Part shown: positions 11,667 to 23,300 of the stretch, one piece after another
How the letters are laid out: the number at the start of each line of letters is the position of its first letter
Numbering within the stretch: the stretch's first letter is position 1
DNA from: Gnetum montanum
Lineage: Eukaryota; Streptophyta; Gnetopsida; Gnetales; Gnetaceae
Direction of reading: 5' to 3'
Assembly: GCA_015680685.1 (NCBI GenBank)
Contig: MNCI01029592.1
Coordinates: 27,606 to 91,605, forward strand
Length of the DNA stretch: 64,000 bases
Program-made: the position numbers and the translations under genes
The notes under the pieces: generated by a model
Database searches by the model: none
What the model saw: the letters and a program-made list of their open reading frames with translations, nothing else
Told to the model about the DNA's origin: nothing

Positions 11667-12573
11667 TGATCAGTGGCGAGGTGCCCCTACACTTAACCAT
11701 ACGAACACGAGTGTTTTACGCATGATTTGGTCGAACTCCGCAGACGGGTTAGTTGTGGTATCCAGATAGTTACTTGTTGATTGTAGTTTGCTATTTTCCC
11801 ACCTGAACTAGTATTTGCTTTGTCACGTATGGTTTAGTCCAAAGTGAGGTGTATGATGTGTTCTTAAATTAATGCTACTCCTACTAGAGGCAATGGAAAA
11901 TAATCTTAGCTAAGCTAGGAGGAAAAGGGAGAGAGAGTTATGTTAAGAGGAAATAGGGGAAGGGAATCTAAACTAGCTTAAGTGCGATAAACATCTGTTC
12001 TTTAATCATTCGTACACATCTTGGACCTCGTGCACGACTACTATTGGGATTACCAAGCATAGATGCTAGGTACGCTACTGGGTTACTAAGTACTCATACT
12101 TGAATGCTCGTGATTAAGTCATACTTATTCCGCATTTAAGGAATATAGGGTGAAGAGATATTAACTACAAAAACAATAAATAACAATAACAATTAAATAA
12201 TTAAACTAAGTGAATGCTGCAATGATGAAGTAATCTCGATCTTTATTGCCGGTCATGTGTGTGTCCAAGTATGTCACACTTAAATAAAGGATGTCGTATG
12301 GTTATAATCATCACACTGTGGGCATGCATTGGGAGAAAAGAGTTGAGAGGAAAAAGTGACAAAAAGATGCTACTCTAACACCAAACTGACTCACTAAAAA
12401 TTGATTCCCAAAAGACTCCCCTTCTCATGTGCCTACATGTGTATTTATAGGCCCATGCAGGAGTCGTAATATCGTGTATCCAATATCATTGTTGGGTGCG
12501 ATATCGCGTACCCAATATCGTGTACCCTATATCGTGGGTCTGATATCGTTACCAGATGAATCATGATTCATCA
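11667..12573 (-). repeat. Family-G element copy 1, 3' LTR
   Basis: 907 bp, matched along its length by 19234-20122. On the minus strand it starts TGATGAATCATGATT. It has GATATC palindromes at 12500-12505 and 12542-12547 with decayed versions between, then a TATA-like TATAAATA at 12442-12449 (plus-strand positions), and ends in TCA by the TGATCAGTGGCG edge. The palindrome array lies just upstream of the TATA box in the element's transcription direction, so this is U3. Confidence 0.88.
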
Positions 12574-12766
12574 TATCCCCACAACTGAATGAAAACTCGT
12601 CCTTGAGTCAAAATGAGAACAAGCCCCATTGATTACACAGTGGACAGGTATGGGATTATTGACTAACAGGGAATTTATTCATGCTACAGTGCAGAATTCA
12701 ATAGAACAAAATTGGGACACAACACGAAAAATGCAAAATTTTCAAAATTATAAAATTGGATGGAAC
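12574..12766 (-). other. Family-G copy 1, 3' untranslated segment with polypurine tract
   Basis: A short non-coding segment between the ORF2 stop and the 3' LTR. On the minus strand its end is a purine-rich GTGGGGATA directly before the LTR's TGATGAATC, which fits a polypurine tract for plus-strand DNA priming. The matching place in copy 2 reads GGTGGTA. Confidence 0.55.
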
Positions 12767-15567
12767 TCATGTGGTTCCTGGTTGCGGTGGCTTCTCCATA
12801 GGTTGCTTCCTCTTGTCTTGTGCTCCAGGTTTTGGGATTTGATGGTGTTGAAGTAGTGCCTGGAGCTTTTCCTCTTCAGTCTAGGGATCCTGTGCTATCC
12901 ATGTTGATGCTCCAATGTTTGATGGAGTCGACACCTCCCATGGGCACGGTAGTTGCGGAAACATTTTGTTTGCTTTGACGTATTAGGTTGCAAACAATTG
13001 TCGTTTCTCCTCGTAGGCTCTGGCTTTGTCCCTATATTCCTCAAAATCTGGAAGCTGTCGAGCCAAGTCTATTGCGACATCCTTTTGTCCTTGGTAGCTT
13101 GCTTTACCACCTCTAATTCAGAATTTGCGACTTCCAACTTTTGCAATGTTTTCTTGTGTTCTGCAAATTCTGCTTCATACTTGGTGTAAGTGGTGGCTAC
13201 CTATTTCTCGAGCTCTATCCTTGGGCACCCTACTGTCAACATGGCTAGATTGGCATACCGTAGGTTTGCCAACTCCATGTACTCTGTAAGATCCTGAATC
13301 TGCAAGTCCTAGCTCTTAAGTTCCACCTGGTGGGCAAATGCATATGTGTCCAATATGGCCTGCCAATCAGTGGGTTGAGCACTAAAAGCGTTGATGTGGG
13401 CCTTGGCCATATGGATCTCCTTCTTGATGATTTGTTTGTACATTCCCACTTGGTCTCAGAAGTGCTATTTTAGCTTTTCGTGGGTCTTGGCCTCGTTCTA
13501 CCATGCGCTTATTTCGATGGTCGTCTTCTGACGGATGGCACATACCTCCTTCATTGAGAGGGTTCAAATTTTTCTGGCCAAATGGTTCATGTCCTGGTTG
13601 ACCATGATCATTTGTTCTCGCAGCCGTTGAAAATGTTCTTCGAGAACATTTTTTTGTTTCTCCACAAAGGTCAACCGAAGATTGTCAGCAACAAGCTATT
13701 TGTTTTCTTCTTGTAAGGTCTTGAGAGCCTTAGTGTGTGTGTAGGTTTGCACTTGTGCCATGGAGGCATCCTAGTTGGCCTTCTCTTTTTCTTTCACCAC
13801 CCTTTTATTTTCCGCTAGCAATTTGTTGAGTTGCTCAGTGTTGAAGGTGTCCAACTAGTCTGTGAGAACAAATTGAGAGGGATCCCTCTGTGCAGCTTGT
13901 AGGGTTATGAGCCTTTCTTGTAGTCTTGCCACTTCTGCTTTTGCATGCTCGACCCTTATTTTTGTCATCACCAGCTTTCCTTTAACGAAGATGAGGTCTG
14001 ATTGTGCTACTATAACATCCTGTGGGATGTCAAACAAGGATGTCATCAACTACCCTGTTTGCAACAATCGATCAAGCACATCCTCATGTTCCGCAGGAGT
14101 CATTGAGGGACCGGCCAAAGTTTGAGCATCCCGTGCTCCTGTAAAATCTACTAGTGGCACAACAGGGACATTAAAAGATTCCTTGATGTGGTCTGTAACC
14201 ACCTCTGCGGCTCTCGTTGCGGCTTGGTGTTGCATGACCATAACTGTGGCCCCTTCACTAGTCTCCAATTGCACCTAAAAGGATGCAGCATTCCTTGAAA
14301 TTTGTTATGACCAATAACTCTCCTCTCCTTCTGTCTAAATGGACACCTTGCCCCGTGCACGATCTATAAAGACAGTGGACCGTATAGTATCATCAATGAC
14401 GCAAAAGAGATTTGCATCATCATGACTTCCCTAGCTGACCGTCTCAGCGATGACCTTGAGATGGCTCATTGACGGTTGGTAGTTCTACGACGGTGGTGGT
14501 GGTTGATCTTGCTGGCTCGTGCTAGGCCTTGCTTCTTGTTGTTGACTAGGTCTCGTGTTTGGAGGTTGGTTGGGCCTTGCAAGTTGAGTTGCAGTGGGCC
14601 CCACCATCTGTTCTTGCTCTTGTTTTGGCTCCAACGTCTCACCAGCAATTTTCCTTGCAGCTAGTGGTTTTAGCAGTTCAGTGTATGAAGCATTTTGGGC
14701 TTTCCAGAGGACATCATTGGTGTATCCTCGAATACCAGCACGCTTGCACAGCTTCCTAATGAGACAAGGGAAAGGCAACGTAAACTTCCCTGTCTTGCAT
14801 TCTTCAAACTGCCTTAAGATCTCCATGAAATATAGATGAGGTAGGTTAGCATTAACCTTTTCCATCAATATCGCACTTCCTCTTGCTGCATATGTTGAAA
14901 TTCTATTTAGTCCTTTTGTGGGGAAGATGTGATAAGTTCCAATTTTAAAGTAGATTTTCTCTTCCAAAATTAACTCTCCATAGGTCTTATCTTCTTTACC
15001 ATATGCCCTGTCTAACTAAACCCATCGCTCATTAGCATCAAAGCGAGTAGAAAGATGAGCAACCTTTAGCCCTATATTCAGAAGGTTTAACACTTCCGAA
15101 ATGGCTTGGACGGAGAAATCAACAGATACACCACAAATGTTAGATGTGGTGCCTTCTTCTTTATTGTGCTAAAATTGGTATGTTTCTCCTAAGTACTAGG
15201 CTCCACTTTCGGAGAGGATAGGCCATAATGGAGACCCCTTGAGGTGGTCCCTAACGGCCTCAGGAGTGAATTCTGTGAAAGGTCTGAAGTTCAATTTCAT
15301 GATCACTACAATTGATGTAGACCTTTCACGGATGGCTTAGACACATTTTGAGGGCAACGTGAGATGTTGTCCCTGTTCAGGCGCTACAGTAGCTCCTCCC
15401 TCTACCTGTCTCGATTGTACAGTGGCAGGGCCTTCTTCTTGATGGATACTAAACGATTGTTCCTCCTGCTCTATGTGTTGTTCAGTAGGCATCTATCCCT
15501 TACCTCTCCTGGGTTGCTTAAACACACCTTGAGAGGGACCTTCTTGTTGTGCACGCTTTAGGACCAT
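12767..15567 (-). pseudogene. Family-G ORF2: plant-transposon-domain-like protein with coiled coil
   Basis: About 930 codons on the minus strand, starting at ATG 15565-15567 right after a splice-acceptor-like GATTGCAG and ending TGA at 12767-12769. The order is a Gln-rich start, a folded domain at roughly residues 90-310, a Pro/Gln-rich linker (QQQEARPSTSQQDQPPPPS), then a long Glu/Lys/Gln-rich region likely to form coiled coil. The domain has TYHIFPTKGLNRISTYAARG, then EILRQFEECKTGKF and LPFPCLIRKLCKRAG. That layout resembles the Pfam 'putative plant transposon protein' domain, judged by eye only. Several in-frame stops, for example near 15215 and 15018, make this copy dead. No polymerase motif is present. 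The same ORF occurs in copy 2 at 36267-39058, so it belongs to the element. Confidence 0.6.
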
Positions 15568-16044
15568 CTGCAATCACACGGGGGCCAATCATTAGTAAGG
15601 TTGCTTACCAAAGTTAAGTTATATCTTACATCCTGCCTTAATGAGTTTATTCTGATTCCCTGTGATTTTAAAGTTAGGAAAGTGTCCCTAAAAGATTTTA
15701 ATATTTGATCTACTTTACATAGGTGGTTTCAAAGTTTAGTTTCCTAGATAAGGAGATGTAATTGTTTTTGGTACATGTTCATTATTTTTATAACTAATTA
15801 CCCTTGATAGTGTCCTTCGGGCAATGACAAATTTCAAAAATTTATGCGCAATTTGGCATGTACCCCTCCCCCATGACTAAGCTGAACACTCTGGGTTCAA
15901 GTAAGTTCAGACAGAATGAAAATTGGAGCACCAGCGAGTGAGTTATGATGATCAAAGCAAGAGATGTGCAATTGCAAATCGTAGAAGAAAATTTGAAAAA
16001 CTTGCCCTGCGTGAATAGTTACAAATGATGTTGACAGGCATGGG

Positions 16045-16115
16045 GAGTCCATGTATATATATTTTTTAAGGATGCGATATCGCGTATCCACTAGCGGGGA
16101 CCCGATATCGCATCC
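16045..16115 (-). promoter_or_regulatory. Internal promoter-like module upstream of ORF2, copy 1
   Basis: On the minus strand there are two GATATC sites (16104-16109 and 16076-16081) within short CGATATCGC-type palindromes, followed about 15-20 bases later by a TATATATA run (about 16052-16060). This is the same arrangement as in the family's LTR U3, placed about 500 bp before the ORF2 ATG. The plus-strand element has the equivalent module at 35685-35780. Confidence 0.55.
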
Positions 16116-17123
16116 TATCGAAAATAGGGCACTTGAAAATTTTACCAAATTTTAAAATTTTTTTAAATTTTTTGAAACTCCAAGGTATAAACTGAGGATG
16201 TGTAGGTCAATGTGAATAGGTCTAGGGTAATACAAACTAGTCCTGAAGGCACAAAGAGTGTAATGGTGTAAAATCTAACAATGAAAATCATGAGGAGTAG
16301 GGGAAAAAGGACATGTGTTAGCTCATAGGAATGATTGAACCAAAAGGATAATAAGGGAAAGAAGAATGTTGGTAATACTTAGAGGGTATTGAATGATGTG
16401 CGAGAGATGTGTTATAAGTGTAAATTACAAAGGTTGTGCAAGTGGATCCTCCCCAAAGCAGGTTCCAACCTATAATGCCCTTGCATAACCACACCTTAAA
16501 ATGTCTATAGGCACTAGAAGGGTTAAATGCAATCTACACCAATTTCACAAAACACACACATGTAAATATCATAGCGATGAGAGGTGAATTCCATGCTACC
16601 CAAGTCACAAGTCCCAATTGCACAAACAACGAGGTGAGGTGAATTGTAGAAGGGATTGCAGAGAGTGGGACATGAGGTAACAAACTCTGGGCACAATGAA
16701 TCTTGAGTGTAGGACATGATTAATGTGTCATTCGCCCGTCGCTCCAAAATCAAGACCAAGTCCATTCCTCCGATTAGTGACATCGCATTGTTTCATCCCA
16801 TGATGGACAACCATAAGAGTATCATGACAGCAAGGCATACGATCACTTGGCCTTTCATTCAAGGGATGAGTGATTTTTGCTTTGTGGCACACATGTTTTT
16901 CTTTTTCAAGTATTGCTTAATCCAGAGAAGTCTCCTACCTTCAAGCATGGGTGCATGTCTTTCTAGTGGGATAGCATTATTTTTTTCTAGTTGAGTGCCT
17001 TTTGATTACTCTTACTTCCATTTTTTGTTAGATCTACAAGGATCTTAGTACGACCAAGCTGCATGATAACTCCCACAGATGCCACCAAAGAGAATCCACA
17101 AGTCCCCTTGATGTCACACCCTG

Positions 17124-17201
17124 NNNNNNNNNNNNNNNNNNNNNNNNNNNNNNNNNNNNNNNNNNNNNNNNNNNNNNNNNNNNNNNNNNNNNNNNNNNNN
17201 N
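17124..17201. other. Assembly gap, 78 N
   Basis: A run of unknown bases between gag and ORF2 of family-G copy 1. The equivalent stretch in copy 2, around 34300-34640, is continuous, so the true missing length may differ from 78. Confidence 0.95.
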
Positions 17202-17286
17202 ACAATAAGTTGAAAAGTGAAAAACTGAAAAACAAAAAATTTTAAAATTAAAGAAAATAAAAAATATTTATTAATCCTGCTTGTTA

Positions 17287-19098
17287 TTAGAATGGGAGGT
17301 ATCCCCCATAACTAAACCGTTGAGCATGGTTAGGATTAATAAATGAAACATTGGAATCCTTGCATGTTGAAAATGTTGGGACTTGGTCATACTTTCCCCA
17401 TTGGGGTTCACACACTTGATTATAGTAAACATAGTGGGGCAATTTATAAGATGTAGTTAATTGATAAGTGGTTGACCCACTATAACACCTGTGACCATAA
17501 GATGGTATGCAAGGATCAATTTGTCTCCCTCGGTGGCTATATTCATTGGGCCATATGGTTGTTAAAGTATTTGTTGATGGCCTAGAGAAAGTAACATGAG
17601 CTGTTGGGTTCGAGGAGGGAGCTACACCACAGTGTTGGACTTGTGCTGGGTTGGAATGTGTAGTGGGCTTAGAATTGTACAATCCCTTCATACGGTCATG
17701 TCTAAAGAAGGGACACCTATGATGTTGTGGAGGATTCCCACTAATATTGACAATAGCAGCACAAGTAACATTCGTGGGTTGGTGCGATGGCACAAAACCC
17801 TTTAAAACACTTGGTGGTGATGTAGAAGGAGGTGAATGATGAGAATTTTGAAATTGAGGAGAAGTGTAAGGTATCCAAGGTTGTGGTTGTGTTGGAGAGG
17901 ATATGGGTTGATAGTATTGGGAAGAATGATAATAATGTGGTGAGATAGAGGATGTTGACCCAGTTGGGGAAACAGGATGTTGAACTTGATAGGCGCTTGG
18001 GTTTGGATGATATGAAGGGTGTACCCATTTTGAGGGTGTCCTCCCCCACGATTGGGATTGTTGCCACTGTGATCAAACATAGTATCTCTGTATGAAATCT
18101 GGATGTAACACTCTTCCCCAATGCTACTGTAAATGTGACAAGATTGGGCATTGGCCCTTGGGATGATCGTACAGGCAGATGTTGCATTGATACATATGAT
18201 TGGCAGTTAAGCTCTTATTCTCTTCTACCCTTCTTTCCGATTGTCTAAGGGTATTTTGTCCTATTTCTTGGTTCATCATGACTCTATCTCCAATAATGTT
18301 GGCATATTCTCCACATTTTTTATGCATCCATTTTATCATCTTATTGATCTTTGCCTCAATTTCATCTAATGAGTGTAGTGTTGGCAAAGATGGTTCTACC
18401 TCCTCGGGGTGAGTTGATTTCTCCTCTTTTAGATTATGGACCTTTGTTGATGTGAGATNTACCTCCTCAGGGTGAGTTGATTTCTCCTCTTTTAGATTAT
18501 GGACCTTTGTTGATGTGAGATTTTGGTCCCATTGAGATTTTTCAGCATTCTCCCATTTAGCCATTTCTCCTTCTTTTGCTACCTGCTTAATAAGCTCTTG
18601 GAATTAATGGGTTCGTAGTTGATATAGTTGACCTCGGGCATACATCCCTAGGGTTTCCCTTGTTTCATTACGGAGCCCATCTATGATATGGTACATTAGC
18701 CTTTCCTCAGAGAACTCATGGTCTAGGTGGGTAGTTGTTTAGTAATGCATAATATCTTTCTAAGGCCATGTCCAAGGGTTCATGTTGTGCTTGTTTCCAC
18801 TCTTGGATTTGTCTCCTCAAGGATGACACTCTTGCATAGGTTTGATATCTTTCGTTGAAGAGCTCTACCATTGTTGGCCAACGTCAGATTGATTTTGGTT
18901 TTAAAGACCTATACCATACTTTTGCGTGGCCAATGAGTGTCATAGGAAAGAGGTTAAGTTTCTGCCATCCATTGTCAATGTTGTTCCATTCATAGGCATC
19001 ATAGAAGGCTTGTAAATGTTGTTGCGGATCTAAATCATAATCTCCTGAAAACTTAGGAAAGTTGTTTAAATCNTATCATAGTTTTGTGAGAGAGACAT
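17287..19098 (-). pseudogene. Family-G gag, copy 1
   Basis: Minus-strand gag polyprotein, the structural protein that packages retrotransposon RNA. The start is ATG at 19096-19098 (MSLSQNYD) and the stop is at 17287-17289 after GGYLPF. Matched piece by piece to copy 2, it has a retrotransposon gag domain (AKVWYRSL, VELFNERYQTY, then HEPLDMALERYYALLNN), a coiled stretch, and a CCHC-like knuckle CNICLYDHPKGQC. The C-terminal third is Pro/Ser/His/Tyr-rich. Breaks: stop codons in the gag domain, a single-N join at 19073 where about 250 bases present in copy 2 are missing, and a single-N join at 18459 flanked by a 60-base direct duplication. The last two may be assembly faults. Confidence 0.75.
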
Positions 19099-19215
19099 GG
19101 TGTGTGAATTTGTATGTCACTTAATTGAAATTAATTTCTTTTCTAAAAGATGTATCGTGAATACTTTGTTACAGCAATCTTGTATGATGTAACTAATCTA
19201 AATAACTAGCACCGT

Positions 19216-19232
19216 CCCTAGCAACGGCGCCA
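19216..19232 (-). other. Primer binding site, TGGCGCCGTTGC type
   Basis: Minus strand reads TTGGCGCCGTTGCTAGGG starting at the base after the 5' LTR. This is the PBS used by plant Athila/Tat-type Ty3/gypsy elements, generally ascribed to tRNA-Asp. It is intact here and worn in the plus-strand copy (32126-32143). Confidence 0.8.
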
Positions 19233-19233
19233 A

Positions 19234-20122
19234 TGATGAGTGGCGAGGTACCCCTACACTTAACCATATGAATACGAGCATTTCACACATGATTCGGTCA
19301 AACTATGCAGACGGGCTAGTTGTGGTATCCAGATAGTTACTTGTTGATTGTAGTTTGCTGTCTTTCCACCTGGACTAGTATTTGCTTTGTCATGTATGGT
19401 TTAGTACAGAGTGAGGTGTATGATGTGTTCCTAAACTAATGCTACTCCTGGAGGCGATGGAAAATAATCTTAGCTAAGCTAGGAGGAAAAGGGAGAGAGA
19501 GTTATGCTAAGAGGAAATAGGGGGAGAGAATCTAAACTAGCCTAAGCGCGATGAGCATCCATTCCTTAATCATTCGTACACATCTTGGATCTCGTGCATG
19601 ACTACTACTGGGATTACCAAGCGTAGATCCTAGGTATGCTACTGGGTTACCAAGTAGTCACACTTAAATGCTCGTGATAAGTCGTACTCATTCCGTGTTT
19701 AAGGAGTTTAGGGTGAAGAGATATTAACTATGAAAGCAATAAATAACAATAACAATTAAATAATTAAACTAAGTGAATGCTACAATGATGAAGTAATCTT
19801 GATCTTTATTGCTAGTCATGTGCATGTCCAAGTACATCACACTCGAATAAAGGATGCCGTATAGTTACAATCATCACACTGTGGGCATGCACTGGGAGAA
19901 AAGAGTTCAGAGGAAAAAGTGACAAAAAGACTTTACTCTAACACTAAACTGACTCACTAAAAACTGATTCCCAAAAGACTCCCCTTCTCGTGTGCCTACA
20001 TGTGGATTTATAGGCCCACACAGAAGTCGCGATATCATGTATATGAGATCGTTGTTGGGTGCGATATTACGTACCCAATATCGTGGATTCGATATCGCAA
20101 CCAGATGAATCACGATTCATCA
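19234..20122 (-). repeat. Family-G element copy 1, 5' LTR
   Basis: 889 bp, minus strand. It starts TGATGAATCGTGATT at 20122 and ends CACTCATCA at 19234, next to the PBS. GATATC sites lie at 20091-20096 and 20031-20036, with degraded copies between. A TATAAATCC box lies at 20004-20012. It pairs with 11667-12573. Confidence 0.88.
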
Positions 20123-22013
20123 AATGTATTCTTTTATCTTTAGAGAGAGTTTGTTTCTTTTCTTACAAGAAACTCTTTAGTAAGAAGTGAAAACTCATGA
20201 TGGCACTTTTGAATAAGGGTAAAGCTTGATCCTTTTCCTACTCCAAAGGAAAGGTTTTTCAAAATTGGTTGTAAGGATGAAAACCTAAAAGGCATCCTCA
20301 ATACTATTGGGCTTTTTCTTTAAATTTGATATACATTGAATTTTTTTAATATTAATATTAATGTTATTGTGGGGTTTGACAGCCCACAAAATGTTCTTGT
20401 TGTACATTGACAAAACAAATTTTTTAATTTCTAATAAAGCATTTATACCTCTTGACCAAATGACCCCCTTGTTCTCTACTAGCATTTTTTATATCATGTC
20501 TGGCTTGCATACAATTATCATCAACCAATTCTTATGAGCTTTATTAACTTGCTTCGTTGTCTCAAGGAATATTTGCCCCAAATTCTTACCATGTAAGAAC
20601 TCCAATAATTTTGTACCACTTCCTTATGTCTATCTTTTACCTTTGTAAGTAATCTTGCTTGATGAGATTTTTTTTCCCTTTTTACATCAAACTGCATATT
20701 AATTTGCATACTAATTTGTAAAATAAGTTTTAAATGATGATGATAAGATTCCACAACTGTGTAATATATTTGATATGATCACTAGAAATAAAAACAAGTC
20801 AATACACAAATTACCTTAAAGTCTTGTAAATGTGAATGACATAGACCCTGAAACATGGTGAGCCCATTATAAATAAGAGGATCTAAAGTTTTTGACAAGG
20901 CCAAGAATCATTGTTCCCTTCTAATGATGTTTCTATCTTAGTAATGTTGACACTAATTATTATAAGCAATGTTTATGTCATCAATTTCATGATGCCATTA
21001 ATAATCTCTATTCATGAATACCAACTTGATTGTAACTAAAAATGGTAGGTTTTTAAAAATAAATTCTACTTTATCTTTTTTTTAAATGCTAAAATGAAAA
21101 ATCTCTTAGCCATCTTATTTTTTTATAGTGTAGCTTTTAATGACAAATAAAAAATAAAAAATTAGCAGGATCCTACCTTCTTTGGTTTACAAAACTTTCA
21201 AATATTCTCCTCTCCTTCTTCATTCAAATATGCCAATATCATGTTTGCTGTTTTTCTATTTATCATTTTCCTTCTTTTCCTTTGTGCATCTATGTTCCTA
21301 TTGCAACATGGTAAACCTAATAATATGATAGCATAACAATTATGTGTTAGCTTAGTGGTAAGGTTCTTGGCTTGTTAATCCTATGTCATAGTTAGCAAAA
21401 CACAGTTGAACTAGAACAGAACACAGTTGTATGCGATCACTGAATTATAAACTTATTTCACTTATTTCTGGTTCCAACACCCTGAAATGATATAATAACA
21501 GATTAATATTTCCGTGTCAGTGGAGTGAACTGATACTTGCTTCTCACATGCAAATATTTGCACAAGCGATTCTGAAAAAAATTGCAAATGCCAAACGTGT
21601 GTCTTGAATGCGAAGATATGCTGATTGCTAAAATGTTTAAGCCAGTAACAGCGCTTTGGAGTTTTGAGATCTATTTTATTAGAGAGTTTTTTTTTTATTA
21701 AATTGGTACAAGCCAACGTGCAGGTAAAATATAGTGTCGATCTCCCCGACGCACGAGGCTGAAAATTTCATGCAATGACGCTCGTATCCTCAACGTTTTG
21801 TTCATAGACAGCGAAATCTTTGTTGCGGTTTACAAGTATCGCTGAATTCAACGCCAGGTGGGACATGAGCCGCTTCGGTATTAATTTCTACCCGAGTCAC
21901 ATGTTAATGTTTGCACACCAAGCAAACTAATCCAAAACTTTCACGTGCTTACGCATATTGCCTGTAATTTTTCATAGTTTTCAAACACATTTCCTAATTA
22001 ATCAAAACCTGTA
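20123..22013. other. AT-rich spacer, no gene recognised
   Basis: About 1.9 kb between two retrotransposons. Most is AT-rich with only short open frames. 21720-21960 is less AT-rich and contains several CG dinucleotides, unlike the CG-poor repeats around it, but I find no open frame there that I can connect to a known protein. No RNA gene or repeat was recognised. Confidence 0.5.
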
Positions 22014-22018
22014 ATTTT

Positions 22019-22350
22019 TGTTAGTTATTAATCCTTCTTCTGTTACAAGAATTAGTTTAAGTTATGGTTAGTCTGTTAGTGATTCTAATTTCCAGGTTGA
22101 GTTATAAAAAAATGGGAGTTAATCCTGTTTCTTTTAAAAGAATCAGTTTAAGTTTAATTGGTTATCATGATGTAATTCTAACCTTTGGTTTCAGTTAAAA
22201 AAAGAATGGGAGTTTTGGTGGACTTAGCTATTATAAATAGGCCATTTGATAGTAGCTTTGATGTACCACATTGGAATAAAATATTTCTATTTCTCCTCAT
22301 ATATGCTTTGTTCTTGCACTTGTTATTTTGTTTTGTGTTAATTCTTATCA
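22019..22350 (+). repeat. Copia 5' LTR
   Basis: 332 bp, starting TGTTAGTTATTAAT and ending CTTATCA. A TATA box (ATTATAAATAGG) lies at about 22229. The first 60 bases or so also recur inside it as a degenerate second motif (GTTACAAGAATTAGTTTAAG and a similar copy about 90 bases later). It matches 26439-26772. Confidence 0.92.
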
Positions 22351-22363
22351 ATGGTATTGAAGC
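22351..22363 (+). other. Copia primer binding site, worn
   Basis: TGGTATTGAAGC, one base after the LTR. It differs from the initiator-Met PBS TGGTATCAGAGC at three positions, so priming may already have been lost. Confidence 0.65.
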
Positions 22364-22371
22364 TAGAAGTT

Positions 22372-23300
22372 CCAATGAATAGCTTGACTCAAATTTCAGT
22401 TCTTCTCTTGGATGGGCAAAATTACAGTCGGCGGAGTGTCCAAATGAAGGTGCTTTTTGATTTCCACGAGCTACTACATGTTGTGGAAAATAGTGTTGTT
22501 GATCTTGCAGCAAATGCAATTAATGCACAAAAGAATGCCCACTGTGAGAACAAGAAGAAAGATAAGAAGGCATTATATTTCATTCATCAAGGGTGAATGA
22601 TGAAGTTTTTGAGAAGATTGTAGGAGCAACCACATCAAAGGAAGCTTGGGATACCTTGATGACATCATACAAAGGTGCAGATAGAGTTAAGAAGATAAGA
22701 CTCCCAACTTTGAGACGTCAATATGAACTCTTACAAATGGAGTCTTCTAAGACTATTGCTACTTATATTAGTTGTGTTCTTGCTCTGACAAATCAAATGA
22801 AAACATATGGGGATGAGTACAAAGAGCAAGCTGAAGTGGAGAAGATTTTACAGTCACTCACTTCTAGATTTGAGCATATCATGGTGGTGATAGAAGAAGC
22901 ACGTAATCTCTATTCAATGACTATCAAGGAATTTTCTAGCATCCTGCAAGCCATGAACAACAAATGAACGAGAAGAAAGTTGAGAAGCCTATTGAGCAAA
23001 CCTTTCAAGGCCAAGTCTCCATCAAAGGTGATGAAACAAGCCAAAAGTATGGTGGTTCTTGTGGTAGAGGATGAGGATGTGGGGGCTGCTACACTAGGAG
23101 TTGTGGTGGTCATAACAACAATCATGGAGATGGAGGCAATGACCAAGAAAAATTAGATTCTATTTATCAGCAAAATTCAAGAGGTCATGGCTAAGATATG
23201 GTAGAGTACGGTATGACAAATCCAATGTTGTTTGTTACTCTTGTCATAGGCATGGCCATTATTCAAATGAATGTAGATACAAGGATAACACTTAAAGGGC
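22372..23300 (+). pseudogene. Copia gag
   Basis: Nucleocapsid-type gag. The first segment includes LLDGQNYSRRSVQMK, the typical 'L-G-NY--W---M' start of copia gag with Trp replaced by Arg. The second includes KEAWDTLMTSYKGADRVKK, then LPTLRRQYELLQM and QMKTYGD, matching the UBN2-type gag domain. A CCHC zinc knuckle CYSCHRHGHYSNEC lies at about 23231-23275. A TGA at about 22596 and frameshifts after 22967 break it. Translation would have started near 22351-22372. Confidence 0.85.

Larger units (their letters stand above)
11667..20122 (-). mobile_element. Non-autonomous Ty3/gypsy-like element, family G, copy 1
   Basis: A complete LTR element on the minus strand. The 5' LTR is 19234-20122, the PBS 19216-19232, gag 17287-19098, ORF2 12767-15567 and the 3' LTR 11667-12573. 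The LTRs have TG...CA ends with the inverted edges TGATGA and TCATCA. Flanks are GATGT (11662-11666) and AATGT (20123-20127), a 5-bp target duplication with one mismatch. The minus-strand sequence abutting the 3' LTR ends GTGGGGATA, a plausible polypurine tract. No reverse transcriptase, RNase H, integrase or protease motif is found between gag and the 3' LTR, so the element would need proteins in trans. Both ORFs contain stops. A 78-base N gap lies at 17124-17201. Confidence 0.85.

Noticed and set aside
14476-14839. Plus-strand frames of 60-80 codons
   Set aside because: They are antisense to the ORF2 domain and linker on the minus strand and have no motifs of their own.
17596-17805. Plus-strand 69-codon frame near the N gap
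   Set aside because: Antisense to the C-terminal part of family-G gag.
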